DNA from: Methanobacteriota archaeon
Lineage (GTDB): Archaea > Thermoplasmatota > Poseidoniia > Poseidoniales > Thalassarchaeaceae
Assembly: GCA_002720055.1 (NCBI GenBank)
Contig: PBGH01000004.1
Span: forward strand, 58,873-122,872
Length of the DNA stretch: 64,000 nucleotides
Direction of reading: 5' to 3'
Under the pieces are notes generated by a model that saw nothing but the letters and a program-made list of their open reading frames with translations, was not told the origin of the DNA and did no database searches. The position numbers and the translations under genes are program-made. Shown here one piece after another: positions 1 through 7,568 of the stretch; position 1 is the first letter of the stretch; every line of letters starts with the position of its first letter.

Positions 1-458
1 GAATAGAACATTTGGAGAAAATTCGAGAATTACAAAAGTCCGCCATCGAAGCAGGTAATCCTGGATTTACATCATTCATTTCATGGCCAGTTATGCTTGA
101 AAACAATGCATTTGGAAGGATGAATAGAGGGTCTAACAAATTAAAACTGGGTTCTGGTTCAGTAGAATATCTAAGACATGTGGCAGTCTCAAGACTATTT
201 TTGAATAATTTCGATCATATTCAATCTTCTTGGCCTACCATGGGTATCAAAGTAGCACAGATAGCCCTCAATGGAGGCGCCGACGATATTGGTTCAACTA
301 TGATGGAGGAAAATGTAGTATCCGCATCGGGAACGACGAAAACCGAGGCTACAATAATTGAACTCCAAAACTCAATTGTTCAAGCGGGTTATGAACCTGC
401 AAAGAGAGATTCAAAATACAATATTATTGAAACCAAGCATCCATTGATAAATCAATAG
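1..458 (+). CDS. mqnC: MqnC-type radical SAM enzyme (dehypoxanthine futalosine cyclase), C-terminal part
   Basis: The reading frame is open from the first base, so the 5' part, including the CX3CX2C cluster motif, lies outside the window; about 151 residues remain. The visible part has the C-terminal signature of the CofH/MqnC family: an EHLEKIRELQ helix, SFISWP, EYLRHVAVSRL, IQSSWPTMG and the strongly conserved GSTMMEENVVSASG. The order and wording match MqnC, which cyclises dehypoxanthine futalosine in the futalosine route to menaquinone, better than CofH of F420 synthesis, but the two are close and the discriminating N-terminal part is missing. A menaquinone role would fit the quinone-dependent PyrD encoded nearby. 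It ends 7 bases inside the convergent next gene. Confidence 0.78.
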   Translation, partial: IEHLEKIRELQKSAIEAGNPGFTSFISWPVMLENNAFGRMNRGSNKLKLGSGSVEYLRHVAVSRLFLNNFDHIQSSWPTMGIKVAQIALNGGADDIGSTMMEENVVSASGTTKTEATIIELQNSIVQAGYEPAKRDSKYNIIETKHPLINQ

Positions 459-1540
459 TTCGACAATTCCGCCCTACCACTCCTTACCGGAGCTTCTGTG
501 ATATGAATTGGCTCCTCCGATTGACTAATAATTAGAGGCTTTACCCACTTAATTAATTCATTATTTTCATTATGAAACTCTATAATTAGTTCCCAATGAA
601 TTGCAATCAAGGAAGAGTATATCGAGCCCGGCCATCTTTTTCTCGGGAATAATACTTCAAACTCTTCAGTTCCATTGTCAACCGATTCCCAATCACCTGA
701 TGTCATGATTCTAAAGGGCTCAAGAATTACACTCCTCTTTGTTGTTAATTGCATAGGAGTAGCTTCACCCACGCCAATACCTTCCTCGTCTACCGTTGAA
801 ATACGCTTCTCTGGTAATTTAGTCGACATTCCAGGAGAGGGTTGATCATCTTCTTTTCTTCCCAATATGTCTAGAACCTTATCCCTTTCAGGCACTGCAA
901 CTCCTACTTGTAATCTTGAGCGAATCGGTATAAATGACTCTGGATATGAAATCATACTAATTTTGATACCAGAATCATTCTCACTGATTTTTATTTCCGG
1001 TGAATCGATTTTTTGATCTATAATTTTATTTTGTCTTGACATATCTCTAAAATTTGCTATGGTTCTAAATATTAGTGGCATCAAAAACAAAGGAAAGGAG
1101 TATAAGAGAAGTCTGGGATAATCTAAAGGTCCTAGGCTAACCGATCCGGCGAATGAGGTAGAAATAACATTTTTATCTAGTAGCCAAGGCTCTATAGCAT
1201 GAATAAATAGAGAAATAATTACGAGGGAAACTGTGGGGAAGATTAGTCGCCTAGATAAATTATGAAGAGGGTCGGGATTAACATACCATCCATTCCTTGA
1301 ACGTGAAATAAACCGGGGAATATCTAGTGAAACTTGACTATCAATTTTTGAAATTCCCTCATCTTCCTGTTTATATTGTCTCCATTCGACGAACCAATTA
1401 TCTTCATTTCCGATTTTAAAATCTGGTATTTTGACATCTCCGTTAGTTACAATGGCTTCTACGATGGGCAGATTACCAGCATCCATATGACCCTGTTCAA
1501 AGGGAGGATATCTCACCCTCTGAACAGAAGATTGAGACAT
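452..1540 (-). CDS. Hypothetical protein with two central membrane segments
   Basis: I do not recognise this 362-residue protein. The ATG at 1540 lies one base beyond the stop of the upstream reductase gene (1542), which decides the start over a longer frame beginning at 1639 inside that gene. Two hydrophobic segments are visible at about residues 98-117 and 142-160, joined by a short loop, with hydrophilic domains of about 95 residues before and 200 after. The C-terminal part looks beta-rich and carries no recognisable catalytic motif. It is the last gene of an apparent three-gene run, topA > geranylgeranyl reductase > this gene. The link to a lipid-modifying reductase hints at an envelope role, but that is inference only. 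Confidence 0.72.
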   Translation of the reverse strand: MSQSSVQRVRYPPFEQGHMDAGNLPIVEAIVTNGDVKIPDFKIGNEDNWFVEWRQYKQEDEGISKIDSQVSLDIPRFISRSRNGWYVNPDPLHNLSRRLIFPTVSLVIISLFIHAIEPWLLDKNVISTSFAGSVSLGPLDYPRLLLYSFPLFLMPLIFRTIANFRDMSRQNKIIDQKIDSPEIKISENDSGIKISMISYPESFIPIRSRLQVGVAVPERDKVLDILGRKEDDQPSPGMSTKLPEKRISTVDEEGIGVGEATPMQLTTKRSVILEPFRIMTSGDWESVDNGTEEFEVLFPRKRWPGSIYSSLIAIHWELIIEFHNENNELIKWVKPLIISQSEEPIHITEAPVRSGRAELSNY

Positions 1541-1541
1541 G

Positions 1542-2747
1542 TTATCCCCACAAAACTGCCTTAGCAGCTCTTCCGGCAAGTCGTCTAAACTCTGGTACTT
1601 CTCTAAGCATTCTGATTCCCAGAGGTATTGGATTCTCAATATCTCCTATTTCGTTAATCAATTGAGTTACCTCAGGTTTGGCCCAAACAGAAAATATCTC
1701 TTCAAGTTCCGAATCATCGATTTCTGTGAGGAATGCATCTCTTAGTGCCCTCTTTCTTCGCTGATTCTTACGCATCGGTTTTAGTAGATTAGAAATTCTT
1801 CTCATTACAGATTCGCTAAGATCATTACTATTCAACGATTCACTAAGCAGTGGCATTAGAATTTCTACTTGTTTGAATCCCGGACCTATCCCGCCTCCGG
1901 TCGTAGGCTTACAAATTCCCGCAGCGTCTCCGAATAAAGCCACCCTTTCTTTTAGTGGATTCCTAACTATGCCACTGGGTACAGGCCCGCAAAACCTTCC
2001 TACTTCTAAGCAATTTTCGAATCGTGAATTTAATTTTGAATTCTTCAATAATCTCTCTAAAAATTGCTCACTAGAGGTACCGTCCATCAAGTTGGCTTTC
2101 GACCAAGTGCCGATTCTGGTGGTTTGCCCTGAAGGAATTGCCCATGAAAAGAAACCCGGAGCTATATTGCTTCCCGTATACATATCGAGCAACCCATCAT
2201 CACCAGAATAACCTGTAACCTCTATCTGAAAACCGATCATTGTCTCTCTAGGATTCCCCATCCTGAATCTCCTTCTAACCCAAGAGTGAGCCCCATCGGC
2301 CCCGCATAGCAATTTACATTGGAAGACATCCTCTTTGGTTTTATTTTGGATTGTCACTTGTACACAATCTTCCATTAATGTAGCATTAATTGGCCTAGAA
2401 GACAATAACAAATCAGTACCTGTAGAGATGGCTTGCATTACTACTGCTTCGTCGAATAATTTCCTACATACAGAATATGTCCTATCGATCTCAGGGTTTC
2501 CAATAGAAACAATATTACCTTCGGGACTATGTATATTTGCTCCCCATATAGTTGTGAGAATAGTATTTTCTAGGCCCACTAATGACATTGCCCCCGGATT
2601 GACCATTCCAGCACATTGGAACGGCCTACCAATTTGATTGTGCTCCTCAACTAAAAGGACGCTATGGCCGAACTCATTCAGCCTTCTGGAAAGATATCCC
2701 CCTATGGGGCCTGCACCAATAACAACGACATCATATTCTCTGTTCAA
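1542..2747 (-). CDS. Geranylgeranyl reductase family FAD-dependent oxidoreductase
   Basis: A 401-residue flavoprotein. The N-terminus is a Rossmann FAD-binding motif (VVVIGAGPIGGYLSRRL, residues 6-22) followed by an acidic strand end (LLVEEH). The second FAD motif, GDAAGICKPTTGGGIG near residue 270, is the hallmark of the geranylgeranyl reductase family. In archaea these enzymes hydrogenate the isoprenoid chains of digeranylgeranylglycerol phospholipids to make saturated membrane lipids; family members also act on other polyprenyl substrates such as menaquinone tails, so the exact substrate is not certain. It sits 20 bases after topA and one base before the next membrane protein, so the three genes are probably co-transcribed. 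Confidence 0.88.
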   Translation of the reverse strand: MNREYDVVVIGAGPIGGYLSRRLNEFGHSVLLVEEHNQIGRPFQCAGMVNPGAMSLVGLENTILTTIWGANIHSPEGNIVSIGNPEIDRTYSVCRKLFDEAVVMQAISTGTDLLLSSRPINATLMEDCVQVTIQNKTKEDVFQCKLLCGADGAHSWVRRRFRMGNPRETMIGFQIEVTGYSGDDGLLDMYTGSNIAPGFFSWAIPSGQTTRIGTWSKANLMDGTSSEQFLERLLKNSKLNSRFENCLEVGRFCGPVPSGIVRNPLKERVALFGDAAGICKPTTGGGIGPGFKQVEILMPLLSESLNSNDLSESVMRRISNLLKPMRKNQRRKRALRDAFLTEIDDSELEEIFSVWAKPEVTQLINEIGDIENPIPLGIRMLREVPEFRRLAGRAAKAVLWG

Positions 2748-2767
2748 ATCTCAACCCCGTAGCATTA

Positions 2768-5044
2768 CTATTTTTTCTTCCGCCTGTTGGTATTTATTGT
2801 CTTTTTTAGATTTGATATTAGCATGGATGCATCTGATTTTGTTATCGTTGATATGGATTCAGTCTGAACAGCTTCCATTGCCTGTTCAATGGGCATCGAA
2901 AGGGAATCAGTCATCGAAATAATAGTGCTTACCTGTTTCTCGGTTGCAGGAGAGTTCTTGTCTAATTCTATGAGTTTTCCAATTGCATCGCTAGCGGATC
3001 CATTTCTCCCTCCAGTCAAATCGGATATCTCCTTAGCTCCAAATCCATCTAAAAAGTCCTCATAATCTAATTTTAACCTATCTAGTAATCGTATAATTGC
3101 AGCTACTTGCCTCTCACTGGGGGGAAGGTTTGATTGTGCGCTCTCATCTAAATTATCTATAATATTCCTGACTTCTTCTCCAGTGAGTTGCTCCAATGTT
3201 TTTTTGCCTATAAATTGCCTCCTTTGTTTATCATCCATCCTATTCGTGATACCTTCAAGAAATTGGATTTGCCTTAGTGTAGGCTTCTCTCTTCGCTTTT
3301 CTAGAGCATCATTATGGATTTGCCTAAATATTGTTGAGAACTCTTCCCATTTGGTCGCAGCATCAGCCTCGCTACTTTCTATATGGTCCAGATTATTTTC
3401 CATCCGGGATGTGAACTCATATGAAAACAATCCACCACCATAAACTTCATTCTTGTTGTAGAATGGTGCAACCTTTGTCCAAAGTAAACGTCCATTTTCT
3501 GTGGGAGATAGTGAGCTACCTTCTTTGTTGATATATCCTCTGTCTTGTAATTTTGATACTGTTGAAACGTAGGTAGACGGCCTTCCTATACCATCCTTCT
3601 TCATCATTTGAATAATTGAGCTTTCTGAATATCTTCTCGGGGGCTTAGTGAAATCCACAGAAAGAATGGAGTCGTCATCAATTGTCCAGATAGATCCTTC
3701 ATTAAATCCAATTGCAGGAGCGGTTGTCTGGACGTCTTTCTTGTTCCAACTAAATACTTCCTCCCATCCTGAATGAATTCTCCATGAAGAGGTTCCGTTG
3801 ATTTCTTCTTCGATACCAATGCAAGAAAACTTGAGTGCTCTCCTTTCTCTGATGGACATGGACATTTGACTAGCTGCGAATCTTGACCATATTAACTTGT
3901 ACAAAATATTTTGATCATGTTCAACATCTAGTGAAGATATTTTTGGATTAGTAGGCCTAATTGCCTCATGGGCATCCTGTACATTCCCTTTTTTCTTTCC
4001 AGATTCACCTACTCCATCTCCTAGAAATTTTTTGCCGAATTTATTTTCTATATGCTGACGCATATGTTTCCTAGCGTTTTCGTTTGTTCGTGTTGAGTCG
4101 GTTCGAATGTATGTTATGTGTCCTGATTGATACAATGAAGACGCGACACTACTAGTTTTTCCAATGGACCAGCCGAGAATAGAGCTAGAATTCTGAAGCA
4201 TCGTATCTGTCGTGAATGGCGGTTGAGGCTTGCGCTTAGCTTGCGACTCCTTAACATATTCAAGTTTGATTTCCCTATGCTTATTCAATAAATTGTTTAC
4301 CTGGGAAGCTCTTTCAGTGTTTGATGTTCTATTTGGGAAATGCTTGCCATCGTCATCCTTCCACGCATTAGGATCGTTAGATTCGTGAAACCTAACCCCA
4401 CAATCAATTCCATTTGATAGAACATTTACGGAATTGTACTCTTTTGGTACATGTGCTTCTCTTTCTTGCTCTCTTTCGACTATATATCCTAGAGTGGGCG
4501 TCTGGACCCTGCCCATTGACCTCAATCTCCATGACCTACAAAACTTGGAGCATCTAAAACCTACAAGCCTATCCATTAATCTGCGAACAATTGCTGCATT
4601 AACTAGTGCCATATCTATTTCTCTCGGCTCTGAGATGGCTGTCAAAACTGCATCTTCAGTAATTTCATTGAATGATACCCTGTGAACGGTACCTAACGGA
4701 GAAAGAATATGACTCAACCTCCAGGCAATGAATTCCCCTTCGCGATCCGGATCAGTAGCAATGAAAACCTCGGTAACACCTTTTTTTTGTGACTTATCCA
4801 TGATCTTACTCATCACACGTTCTGCTCTATCAGTCCAAGACCATGGAGGTTTTGGCAACTCTCCAGATTTTGATGCCCACATTGCCTTTGAAGAGTCCTT
4901 TGATTTGCCCGAAGGTAAGTCCTGTACATGTCCATTACATGCATCTACTAACCATCCCTTACCGAGATATTTCTTGACAGTCCGAGCCTTTGCACCTGAT
5001 TCGAGTATGACTAGTTTCAAAGAATCCCTCGAATTTTCACCCAT
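2768..5044 (-). CDS. topA: DNA topoisomerase I (type IA) with three C-terminal repeats
   Basis: A 758-residue type IA topoisomerase that relaxes negative supercoils. The ATG at 5044 (MGENSRDSLK) is preferred to a frame-open site at 5086, because the toprim domain (LVILESGAKARTVKKYLG) then starts at about residue 11. The acidic toprim motif ATDPDREGEFIAW is present, as is the active-site segment YIRTDSTR containing the nucleophilic tyrosine. The usual C-terminal zinc fingers are absent: there is no CxxC pair. The last 173 residues instead hold three diverged tandem repeats of about 50 residues (starting near residues 586, 640 and 698), each with a pattern like P-T-x-[KR]-Q-[IV] and later [IL]-[SE]-x-[LI]-T, then a basic tail NRRKKK. 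First gene of a leftward run; its promoter region contains an alternating purine/pyrimidine tract. Confidence 0.95.
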   Translation of the reverse strand: MGENSRDSLKLVILESGAKARTVKKYLGKGWLVDACNGHVQDLPSGKSKDSSKAMWASKSGELPKPPWSWTDRAERVMSKIMDKSQKKGVTEVFIATDPDREGEFIAWRLSHILSPLGTVHRVSFNEITEDAVLTAISEPREIDMALVNAAIVRRLMDRLVGFRCSKFCRSWRLRSMGRVQTPTLGYIVEREQEREAHVPKEYNSVNVLSNGIDCGVRFHESNDPNAWKDDDGKHFPNRTSNTERASQVNNLLNKHREIKLEYVKESQAKRKPQPPFTTDTMLQNSSSILGWSIGKTSSVASSLYQSGHITYIRTDSTRTNENARKHMRQHIENKFGKKFLGDGVGESGKKKGNVQDAHEAIRPTNPKISSLDVEHDQNILYKLIWSRFAASQMSMSIRERRALKFSCIGIEEEINGTSSWRIHSGWEEVFSWNKKDVQTTAPAIGFNEGSIWTIDDDSILSVDFTKPPRRYSESSIIQMMKKDGIGRPSTYVSTVSKLQDRGYINKEGSSLSPTENGRLLWTKVAPFYNKNEVYGGGLFSYEFTSRMENNLDHIESSEADAATKWEEFSTIFRQIHNDALEKRREKPTLRQIQFLEGITNRMDDKQRRQFIGKKTLEQLTGEEVRNIIDNLDESAQSNLPPSERQVAAIIRLLDRLKLDYEDFLDGFGAKEISDLTGGRNGSASDAIGKLIELDKNSPATEKQVSTIISMTDSLSMPIEQAMEAVQTESISTITKSDASMLISNLKKTINTNRRKKK

Positions 5045-5085
5045 AACGCATACCGTATAAACATAGGTGAGTGAGTATGCACCCA

Positions 5086-5114
5086 ACGCGCGCGTGCGCG
5101 TGCGTGTGCGTGTA
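5086..5114. repeat. Alternating purine-pyrimidine tract (potential Z-DNA) upstream of topA
   Basis: Twenty-nine bases alternate strictly between purine and pyrimidine, mostly CG and TG steps (core CGCGCGCGTGCGCGTGCG). It is GC-rich in an otherwise AT-rich genome. It lies in the 162-bp divergent gap between topA (start 5044) and pyrD (start 5207), about 40 bp upstream of the topA start. Such tracts adopt left-handed Z-DNA under negative supercoiling. Placement beside a topoisomerase I gene suggests supercoil sensing, which is inference. Confidence 0.8.
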
Positions 5115-5206
5115 ACCGGACGAGATATTGTATCATCGTATTGAAATAATTACAAATTGCTCCCCACAGCCATAACGATTGAAGGACTAGTCCGCTTCGA
5201 TGGCAT

Positions 5207-6310
5207 ATGAGCATTGCATGGAAGTTGTTAGCAAACCCTTCTTTGCGTCTTATTGATTCGGAGAAAGCCCACTCAATTTCTGTTGGTGCATTATCGAAAT
5301 TCGGAGAGAATAGGATCGCTGGCAACATCCTCAATCGCCTATACAAATCTCCTGAATTGCCAATTGAGGTATTTGGCCATTTATTTCAACACCCCCTAGG
5401 CCTTGCCGCAGGTTTCGATAAAGGTGCTGAAGCACTACTTTCATGGCCTGCATTGGGATTTTCATGGAGCGAGTACGGCGGAGTAACACGATACCCCCAG
5501 GAGGGGAATAAAAAACCCAGAATGTTCAGAGCGAATAAAGATAGGGCGCTCGTTAATAGTATGGGCTTCAACAATCCCGGAGCTTCTGAAATTAGGAAGA
5601 GGTTGATTGATAGGAAAGCCTCTGATAAATGGCCAAAATCACCTGTTGCAGCAAATATTGGTAGATCCAAGAAGGTATCTAATGATCAAGCAGCTGATGA
5701 CTATTCAGCAACACTAGATCAACTCTGGGAATATGCCGATCTTTTCGTACTAAATATTTCATCCCCCAATACTCCTGGATTACGGGAACTCCAGGAAAAT
5801 GACTACCTAGAATCTATACTGAGTACCTGTATAGCATTGCAAAGGAGGAAAAATATTGAAAAGCCAATATTATTGAAATTGTCTCCTGACTCATCTGATG
5901 AAGTTCTCAGAGAAACTGTTAATCTCTCTATTAAAAATGGCATAGGGGGAATAGTGGCCTCGAATACCACAGTGAAACGACCGGTCCCATTATCTACACA
6001 ATCAAGAAAAGCCTTTGCGAACAACGGAGGCTTATCTGGTCGACCTCTACATTCAAGAGCCCTCGAGGTCATTTCAATGTCGTATGATGAGTCCCGAGGT
6101 CGAGTGCCAATAATTGGAGTTGGAGGGATTGACTCCAAGGAAAGTGCTTGGGAGTCTATAACTTCTGGGAGCTCTTTAATACAGCTTTACTCAGCGTTAG
6201 TATTCAATGGTCCTTCAGTGACATCATCTATTGTCAAAGGACTCAAAAAAAGGGTTAAGGAATCAGGATTTTCATCGATTTCCGAAGCTGTAGGATACAA
6301 ACACATTTAG
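5207..6310 (+). CDS. pyrD: Dihydroorotate dehydrogenase, quinone-dependent class 2
   Basis: A 367-residue flavoenzyme that oxidises dihydroorotate to orotate, the fourth step of pyrimidine synthesis, passing electrons to the quinone pool. The class 2 layout is clear: an N-terminal helical extension of about 45 residues before the barrel (quinone tunnel, membrane association), the FMN site PLGLAAGFDKGAEAL, NSMGFNNPGA, the catalytic-serine loop LNISSPNTPGLRELQ and the phosphate site GVGGIDSKESAWE. Class 2 enzymes are typical of Proteobacteria and eukaryotes, whereas most archaea use class 1B, so ancient transfer from bacteria is likely. It is divergent from topA and followed after 22 bases by ccmE. 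Confidence 0.95.
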   Translation: MSIAWKLLANPSLRLIDSEKAHSISVGALSKFGENRIAGNILNRLYKSPELPIEVFGHLFQHPLGLAAGFDKGAEALLSWPALGFSWSEYGGVTRYPQEGNKKPRMFRANKDRALVNSMGFNNPGASEIRKRLIDRKASDKWPKSPVAANIGRSKKVSNDQAADDYSATLDQLWEYADLFVLNISSPNTPGLRELQENDYLESILSTCIALQRRKNIEKPILLKLSPDSSDEVLRETVNLSIKNGIGGIVASNTTVKRPVPLSTQSRKAFANNGGLSGRPLHSRALEVISMSYDESRGRVPIIGVGGIDSKESAWESITSGSSLIQLYSALVFNGPSVTSSIVKGLKKRVKESGFSSISEAVGYKHI

Positions 6311-6332
6311 ACGGGTGCCATGAGAAACAGTC

Positions 6333-6713
6333 ATGGGACTATCAAGGACTAGGAGATTATCAATAGTCTTTGGAGCTTCATTCGCAGTGTTTGCATTGAT
6401 GATGATTAGCGTCAATCCCGAAATACAGTATTCGGTAGATGAAATAATGAGTGACCCAAAAGAGTTTGAAAACCAAGACGTTTTTGTCAGGGGCGTAGTT
6501 TCTCCTGGGTCTCTTAATTCAGAAGAAATGATTTTTATTTTGGAAGGCATCGATTTTAATATAATTGTAGATTTTTCTGAAACACCAGTTCCGGATGGAT
6601 TTGATGAAGGCAAGACTATTGCCGTAAGAGGATATTTCCAACTAATTGGAGATATTTGGTCAATCGATTCAAATGAAATACAAACTGGGTGTCCTTCTAA
6701 GTATGAATCTTGA
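6333..6713 (+). CDS. ccmE: CcmE-like haem chaperone with C-x3-Y motif
   Basis: A 126-residue protein with one N-terminal membrane anchor (about residues 8-26) and an OB-fold beta domain outside the membrane. The pattern YSVDEIMSDPKEFENQDVFVRG, the strand/turn order, PDGFDEGKTIAVRGYF and a C-terminal tail fit CcmE, which carries haem covalently during cytochrome c maturation. The usual haem-binding HxxxY is replaced by CPSKY (C120, Y124), the CxxxY variant known from some archaea and Desulfovibrio. No other ccm gene is visible in this window. The start codon lies inside a small inverted repeat (CCATGA/TCATGG, 6318-6336). Confidence 0.82.
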   Translation: MGLSRTRRLSIVFGASFAVFALMMISVNPEIQYSVDEIMSDPKEFENQDVFVRGVVSPGSLNSEEMIFILEGIDFNIIVDFSETPVPDGFDEGKTIAVRGYFQLIGDIWSIDSNEIQTGCPSKYES

Positions 6714-6751
6714 TACTGTCAGATTGATATCTGTGTACTCTACCCAGAAGA

Positions 6752-7021
6752 CGGGCTAGGGGGGGAGTTGACGTGCTCTATTTTTCACAAATCGTCGAAA
6801 ATGGTGACCCGAAGTCCGAGGGCGGCGCAACCGATTCATTGAGAATTCGTTGGTTGACTAAGATGTCTCGCCCCCAAGAGATCCAGGTTGGCTCTAGCCT
6901 ATTCCGGAGGGAATTGGCGACCGTCTTATGCCCGGGAAACAGGTCAGGCGCGGAAGCGAGCAGCCCGACCGGGGATGCTGGATGCCTTGGGATTGCGGGA
7001 CGGAGAAAACTAACGGTCTGT
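6752..7021 (+). ncRNA. Signal recognition particle (7S) RNA
   Basis: The conserved SRP54-binding helix 8 is plain at about 6941-6966: AGGTCAGG, a CGGAAGCG loop with GGAA tetraloop, then AGCAGCCC. Upstream lies a GC-rich Alu-like part beginning GGGCTAGG. A TATA-like TTGATATCT at 6724-6732 is about 25 bp before the proposed 5' end, and a run of T (TTCTTTTTGA) follows the 3' part. The size of about 270 nt fits archaeal SRP RNAs. The exact ends are estimates; I did not fold the full secondary structure. The overlapping short open frames are not genes. Confidence 0.85.
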
Positions 7022-7058
7022 TCTTTTTGATTACGAGCGTCCACCGAGGACATGCCCA

Positions 7059-7532
7059 TCAATCGGGTAGATGTGATAGTCCCCCCATTTTACAAACTAT
7101 CTCAAAATGCTCCAGTGAAACAGGCTGAACGGAAAGTCTCTGGCCCCTTTGAAGTAGTGGCATACCTTCGAGATCACCATTTTCACGTAAGTGTGGTAAA
7201 CTAATTTTTTCTAATTTAGATATTGATTCTATATCTACCATCATCCAACGTGGATTTTCAGGACTAGATTTCGGGTCAAAGTATTTTGATGTTGGATCAT
7301 GAGCGGTAAAATCTGGATAAGCTTCCTTACAGACTCTAGCTACTCCTGCCACATGTGGCGGGTTACAATTAGAATGGTAGAATAGAACCAGATCGCCGAG
7401 TTGCATTTTATCCCTCATTATGTTCCTTGCTTGGTAATTTCTAACCCCGTCCCAGTGGGTCGAACCATCTTCAACGAGATTTTCCCAAGAGTATACGTGT
7501 GGCTCGCTCTTCATGAGCCAGTAACCCGTCAT
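7059..7532 (-). CDS. EVE domain protein
   Basis: A 157-residue single-domain protein of the EVE family, a PUA/YTH-like fold. Diagnostic segments are YWLMKSEPHVYSWENL at the N-terminus, WDGVRNYQARN, LGDLVLFYHSNCNPPHVAGVARV and the later PRWMMVDI. EVE domains are thought to bind modified bases in RNA or DNA; the substrate of this one is not known. It is convergent with the SRP RNA gene. It stands 36 bases downstream of the RND exporter on the same strand, though shared function is not implied. Confidence 0.88.
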   Translation of the reverse strand: MTGYWLMKSEPHVYSWENLVEDGSTHWDGVRNYQARNIMRDKMQLGDLVLFYHSNCNPPHVAGVARVCKEAYPDFTAHDPTSKYFDPKSSPENPRWMMVDIESISKLEKISLPHLRENGDLEGMPLLQRGQRLSVQPVSLEHFEIVCKMGGLSHLPD

Positions 7533-7568
7533 GTGTTACATGCAAACGGTGAGGCAAATCAATATTGC

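Noticed and set aside
1541..1639. Longer start for the membrane protein at 452-1540
   Set aside because: The extra 33 residues lie inside the reductase gene, and an ATG exists one base beyond that gene's stop.
5017..5346. Leftward open frame crossing the topA/pyrD gap
   Set aside because: It is antisense to the start of pyrD and runs through the alternating CG/TG tract, giving HAHARARAR-like residues.
6318..6336. CCATGA/TCATGG inverted repeat at the ccmE start
   Set aside because: Arms are only six bases and contain the start codon; likely chance.
6773..7128. Overlapping short open frames on both strands between ccmE and the EVE gene
   Set aside because: They cover the SRP RNA with its clear helix 8 motif; the predicted peptides look like no protein and have no ribosome sites.
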